This document shows, piece by piece, positions 43,032 to 44,546 of a stretch of DNA of 44,546 nucleotides. The notes under the pieces were generated by a model, which had not been told where the DNA came from, did not search any database, and was given only the letters and a program-made list of their open reading frames with translations. Numbering within the stretch: position 1 is the stretch's first letter; each line of letters starts with the position of its first letter. A program made the translations under genes and the position numbers. Source of the stretch: Lentimicrobium sp. (GTDB taxonomy: Bacteria; Bacteroidota; Bacteroidia; Bacteroidales; Lentimicrobiaceae); NCBI GenBank assembly GCA_024709105.1, contig JANJXJ010000139.1:1-44546 (forward strand), given 5' to 3'.

Positions 43032-43040
43032 ATTTTTATA

Positions 43041-43069
43041 TTTGGTTTGCCCCAACTTGCTTAGCTTTG
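43041..43069 (+). promoter_or_regulatory. Promoter for the ArfB-like gene
   Basis: TTTG at 43041-43044 and TAGCTTTG at 43062-43069 (17 nt between), a good -33/-7 pair. Initiation is expected near 43076, 18 nt before the ATG. It begins 10 bp right of the MITE-like element, so the insertion left the core promoter intact. Confidence 0.65.
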
Positions 43070-43093
43070 TGCAGTCGACAAAGGGTTTAAAAA

Positions 43094-43522
43094 ATGAGCA
43101 CATTCAGCGAATTATTCAATCTTCCTGATTTAGAGCAGGAGTTGGAAATTTCATCATCACGCAGCAGCGGAAAAGGAGGGCAGCATGTAAATACCACCGA
43201 AACGCGGGTAGAATTACATTTCAATATTCCTGCATCCAATCTGCTTCGTGCTGAACAAAAAGAGCTGTTGATACAGAGGCTGGGTCATCGTTTGTCGGGC
43301 GATGGAAATCTCAGAATGTACTCACAAAAATCCAGAAGCCAGTCGGCCAACAAAGAGGATCTGTTGCGGCGATTTTACGAACTGATTGCCAAATCGCTCA
43401 AACCAGTCAAAGTGAGGGTTAAAACAAAACCCGGCCTTGCAGTGAAAGAGGCCAGACTTACAGAAAAGAAATCGAAGTCACAAAAAAAGGACCTCAGAAA
43501 GCCACCCAAAGACGATTATTGA
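43094..43522 (+). CDS. arfB: Alternative ribosome-rescue factor, ArfB/YaeJ family
   Basis: 142 aa. Catalytic GGQ at residues 28-30 within SSRSSGKGGQHVNTTETRVEL, the class-I release-factor peptidyl-hydrolysis loop, followed by the RF-1 domain fold (LLIQRLGHRLSGDGNLRMYSQKSRSQSANKEDLL) and a Lys-rich basic tail (LTEKKSKSQKKDLRK) that enters the mRNA channel of stalled ribosomes. No stop-codon-reading domain is present, as expected for ArfB. It hydrolyses peptidyl-tRNA on non-stop ribosomes. Its stop (43520-43522) directly abuts the stop of the converging PAS gene. Confidence 0.95.
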   Translation: MSTFSELFNLPDLEQELEISSSRSSGKGGQHVNTTETRVELHFNIPASNLLRAEQKELLIQRLGHRLSGDGNLRMYSQKSRSQSANKEDLLRRFYELIAKSLKPVKVRVKTKPGLAVKEARLTEKKSKSQKKDLRKPPKDDY

Positions 43523-43861
43523 TCAGCTTCTGACAAAATGTGGCATTTCTGCAGGAATTACAAATGAAAATTCTACCAATCCTGCTATCTCATTGTTGTG
43601 GTACCAGGGGCACTGAAAAATCATTTTTTTGATTCCGTTTTTTTCAATGGTATAGACATTGGCAGAACCTTCCTGAAGTATTTTGTTCATGATTGCCATT
43701 GAATTATTGTTATGACAATCTTTCAACAAATTGCCAATCAGGTCTTTGCCTCCATATTTTTCGAATACTTTACCGGAAGCATCATTCATCTCCAGTATTC
43801 TTCCTTCGGTATCAGAAACCGTTATTGCTACGGGTATGCCGTTGAACCAGTTTTTATTCAT
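43523..43861 (-). CDS. Single-PAS-domain protein
   Basis: 112 aa from the ATG at 43861 (MNKNWFNGIPVAITVSD). It is one PAS domain and nothing else: PVAITVSDTEGRILEMNDASGKVFEKYGGKDLIGNLLKDC with DCHNNNS following, then IEKNGIKKMIFQCPWYHNNEIAGLVEFSF. The DCHNNNS/CPWYHN pattern is a recurring Bacteroidota/Bacillota small PAS family. It may bind a ligand or a partner kinase; role unknown. A -7 element (TAATTTTG, minus strand, 43874-43881) lies just upstream of the start; an in-frame TTG further up lies next to the tRNA and is not credible. Confidence 0.82.
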   Translation of the reverse strand: MNKNWFNGIPVAITVSDTEGRILEMNDASGKVFEKYGGKDLIGNLLKDCHNNNSMAIMNKILQEGSANVYTIEKNGIKKMIFQCPWYHNNEIAGLVEFSFVIPAEMPHFVRS

Positions 43862-43873
43862 GTTTTTTTGCGA

Positions 43874-43881
43874 CAAAATTA
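43874..43881 (-). promoter_or_regulatory. -7 promoter element for the PAS gene
   Basis: TAATTTTG on the minus strand, ending 13 nt before the ATG; the transcript would be nearly leaderless. No good -33 box, partly because the divergent tRNA promoter occupies the region. Confidence 0.35.
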
Positions 43882-43891
43882 CCTGAAAAAA

Positions 43892-43921
43892 TTTGTAATT
43901 TAAGAAAACTGTGTATCTTTG
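43892..43921 (+). promoter_or_regulatory. Promoter for tRNA-Arg
   Basis: TTTG at 43892-43895 and TATCTTTG at 43914-43921, exactly 26 nt apart (G to G), the textbook Bacteroidota sigma-ABfr spacing. Initiation predicted ~7 nt before the tRNA. Confidence 0.75.
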
Positions 43922-43934
43922 CACCCTCAAACAC

Positions 43935-44008
43935 GGCTCCGTAGCTCAACTGAATAGAGCATCTGACTACGGATCAGAAGGTTACAGGTTTGAATCCTGT
44001 CGGAGTCA
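43935..44008 (+). tRNA. tRNA-Arg (anticodon ACG)
   Basis: 74-nt cloverleaf. Acceptor stem GGCTCCG pairs with CGGAGTC (one G-U), followed by discriminator A; CCA is not encoded. D-arm GCTC...GAGC, anticodon stem TCTGA/TCAGA with loop CTACGGA giving anticodon ACG (A34 expected to become inosine, reading CGU/CGC/CGA), T-arm ACAGG-TTTGAAT-CCTGT. It has its own promoter and a terminator 13 nt downstream, so it is a single-gene unit. Confidence 0.96.
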
Positions 44009-44020
44009 CAAGTTATCATT

Positions 44021-44047
44021 AAAAGCCCTGATTTTCAGGGCTTTTTG
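44021..44047 (+). terminator. Intrinsic terminator after tRNA-Arg
   Basis: AAAGCCCTGA, loop TTT, TCAGGGCTTT followed by TT: a GC-rich stem with a T-run. Confidence 0.85.
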
Positions 44048-44263
44048 TTTGATTGTTGCAACATTGCGGCAACATTTTAAAAATACAGATTGAATTACAT
44101 TGCAGTTCGGTAAACCTTTGGAAATGGTAAGAACTTTACCAATGATTTGCTCATGTTTTACCTAAGAGCAAGAATGTTTCAATATATTAATAAACAGTTC
44201 TTTGCATATTCTGCCGTAAAAATTTGATTTAATGGCAAAGCCTTGTATTTCAGAACAGATTAA

Positions 44264-44546
44264 CTAGCTTTTATCAATTTTTGTTCCGCAGTATTTACAA
44301 TAAACAGCATCGTAGTCGTGCCCTTCTTTCAGGCATTCGTGGCAAACCTGAGTGGTAGGGTGCGATTTCTTTTTGGTGGCTTTTGACAGTTCCACTGTCA
44401 TAATACCGGTTGGAACAGCAATAATTGCATAACCAAGCACCATAACGATGCTGGCAAAAAACTGACCGAGTCCGGTTTGTGGTGAAATATCGCCGTAACC
44501 AACAGTTGTGAGAGTTACAACTGCCCAGTAAATGCTTGTGGGTATG
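44264..44546 (-). CDS. Voltage-gated-type potassium channel, C-terminal part with zinc ribbon (5' end cut)
   Basis: The last 94 codons are visible; the N-terminus lies past the right edge. The pore is seen directly: IYWAVVTLTTVGYGDISP, with the K+ selectivity filter TTVGYGD, then the inner helix FFASIVMVLGYAIIAVPTGIM. After the pore, a short basic linker leads to a zinc-ribbon-like tail with two Cys pairs: CHEC and CKYC. The pore matches bacterial Kv-like (KvAP/ion transport) channels, which usually have an S1-S4 part upstream. The zinc ribbon is a known addition in Bacteroidota/Proteobacteria members but is unusual for K channels in general. Ends with TAG at 44264. Confidence 0.88.
   Translation of the reverse strand, partial: IPTSIYWAVVTLTTVGYGDISPQTGLGQFFASIVMVLGYAIIAVPTGIMTVELSKATKKKSHPTTQVCHECLKEGHDYDAVYCKYCGTKIDKS

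Noticed and set aside
44052-44080. Short direct repeats GCAACATT after tRNA-Arg as a possible attachment site
   Set aside because: The repeats are only 8 bp, do not copy the tRNA 3' end, and no integrase gene is in view.
43911-44093. Plus-strand reading frame of 60 codons across the tRNA
   Set aside because: It is a translation of tRNA-Arg: the GSVAQLNRASDYGSEGYRFESCRSH-type peptide is the classic false protein made from tRNA genes.
1-44546. CRISPR arrays, rRNA genes, prophage or full insertion sequences
   Set aside because: No regular short-repeat/spacer pattern, rRNA motif, integrase or transposase was found on reading the whole window.

Overview
The window looks like a chromosomal segment of a Bacteroidota bacterium, probably order Bacteroidales. 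Several intergenic regions carry the phylum's TAnnTTTG -7 promoter element, two of them with a well-spaced -33 TTTG. Shine-Dalgarno sites are mostly weak. Gene content is typical of the group: mutL followed by two rhomboid genes and EEP-fold membrane proteins, DUF4114/LruC lipoproteins, and small ArfB and PAS proteins. The assignment rests on motifs and synteny only.

About 1.5-24.5 kb, all on the minus strand, is one large surface-polysaccharide cluster of 21 genes with mostly tiny gaps or overlaps. Read 5'->3' on the minus strand it encodes: an OPX (Wza-like) lipoprotein; a PCP/BY-kinase-like (Wzc-like) co-polymerase; the GDP-L-fucose pathway (gmd, fcl); a Wzm/Wzt ABC transporter whose ATPase has a C-terminal carbohydrate-binding-type domain; a run of GT2 and GT4 glycosyltransferases (12 in all); a Wzy-like polytopic polymerase candidate; a WcaF-like hexapeptide acetyltransferase; and an acyltransferase-3 membrane protein. 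Downstream of it, running off the left edge, is a DUF4114/LruC lipoprotein.

Upstream of the cluster (24.6-29.5 kb) are a soluble PAS-HisKA-receiver protein with a degenerate ATPase domain and no ordinary start codon, another GT4 glycosyltransferase, a divergent intergenic region with a promoter-like element on each strand, a WecA/TagO-type initiating phosphoglycosyltransferase, and a single receiver domain with a C-terminal membrane anchor. The likely logic is that WecA primes undecaprenyl phosphate, the GTs build a fucose-containing unit, Wzy and/or Wzm-Wzt polymerise and translocate it, Wzc/Wza export it, and acetyl groups decorate it. The two signalling proteins may tune this.

From 29.7 kb rightward is mainly core genome: uvrB, a 0.4 kb intergenic region with a degenerate ~38-bp repeat, two membrane-anchored EEP-fold hydrolases, two rhomboid proteases, mutL and a small membrane protein (all minus). 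Then come a GroES-like protein, a DUF6580-like membrane protein, a YtcJ-like amidohydrolase lipoprotein, two thioredoxin-fold proteins, a 195-bp MITE-like element with 17-bp terminal inverted repeats and a 5-bp target duplication, an ArfB-type ribosome-rescue factor, a single-PAS protein, tRNA-Arg(ACG) with its promoter and terminator, and the C-terminal part of a potassium channel running off the right edge.

I saw no CRISPR array, no intact insertion sequence, no rRNA and no phage module.
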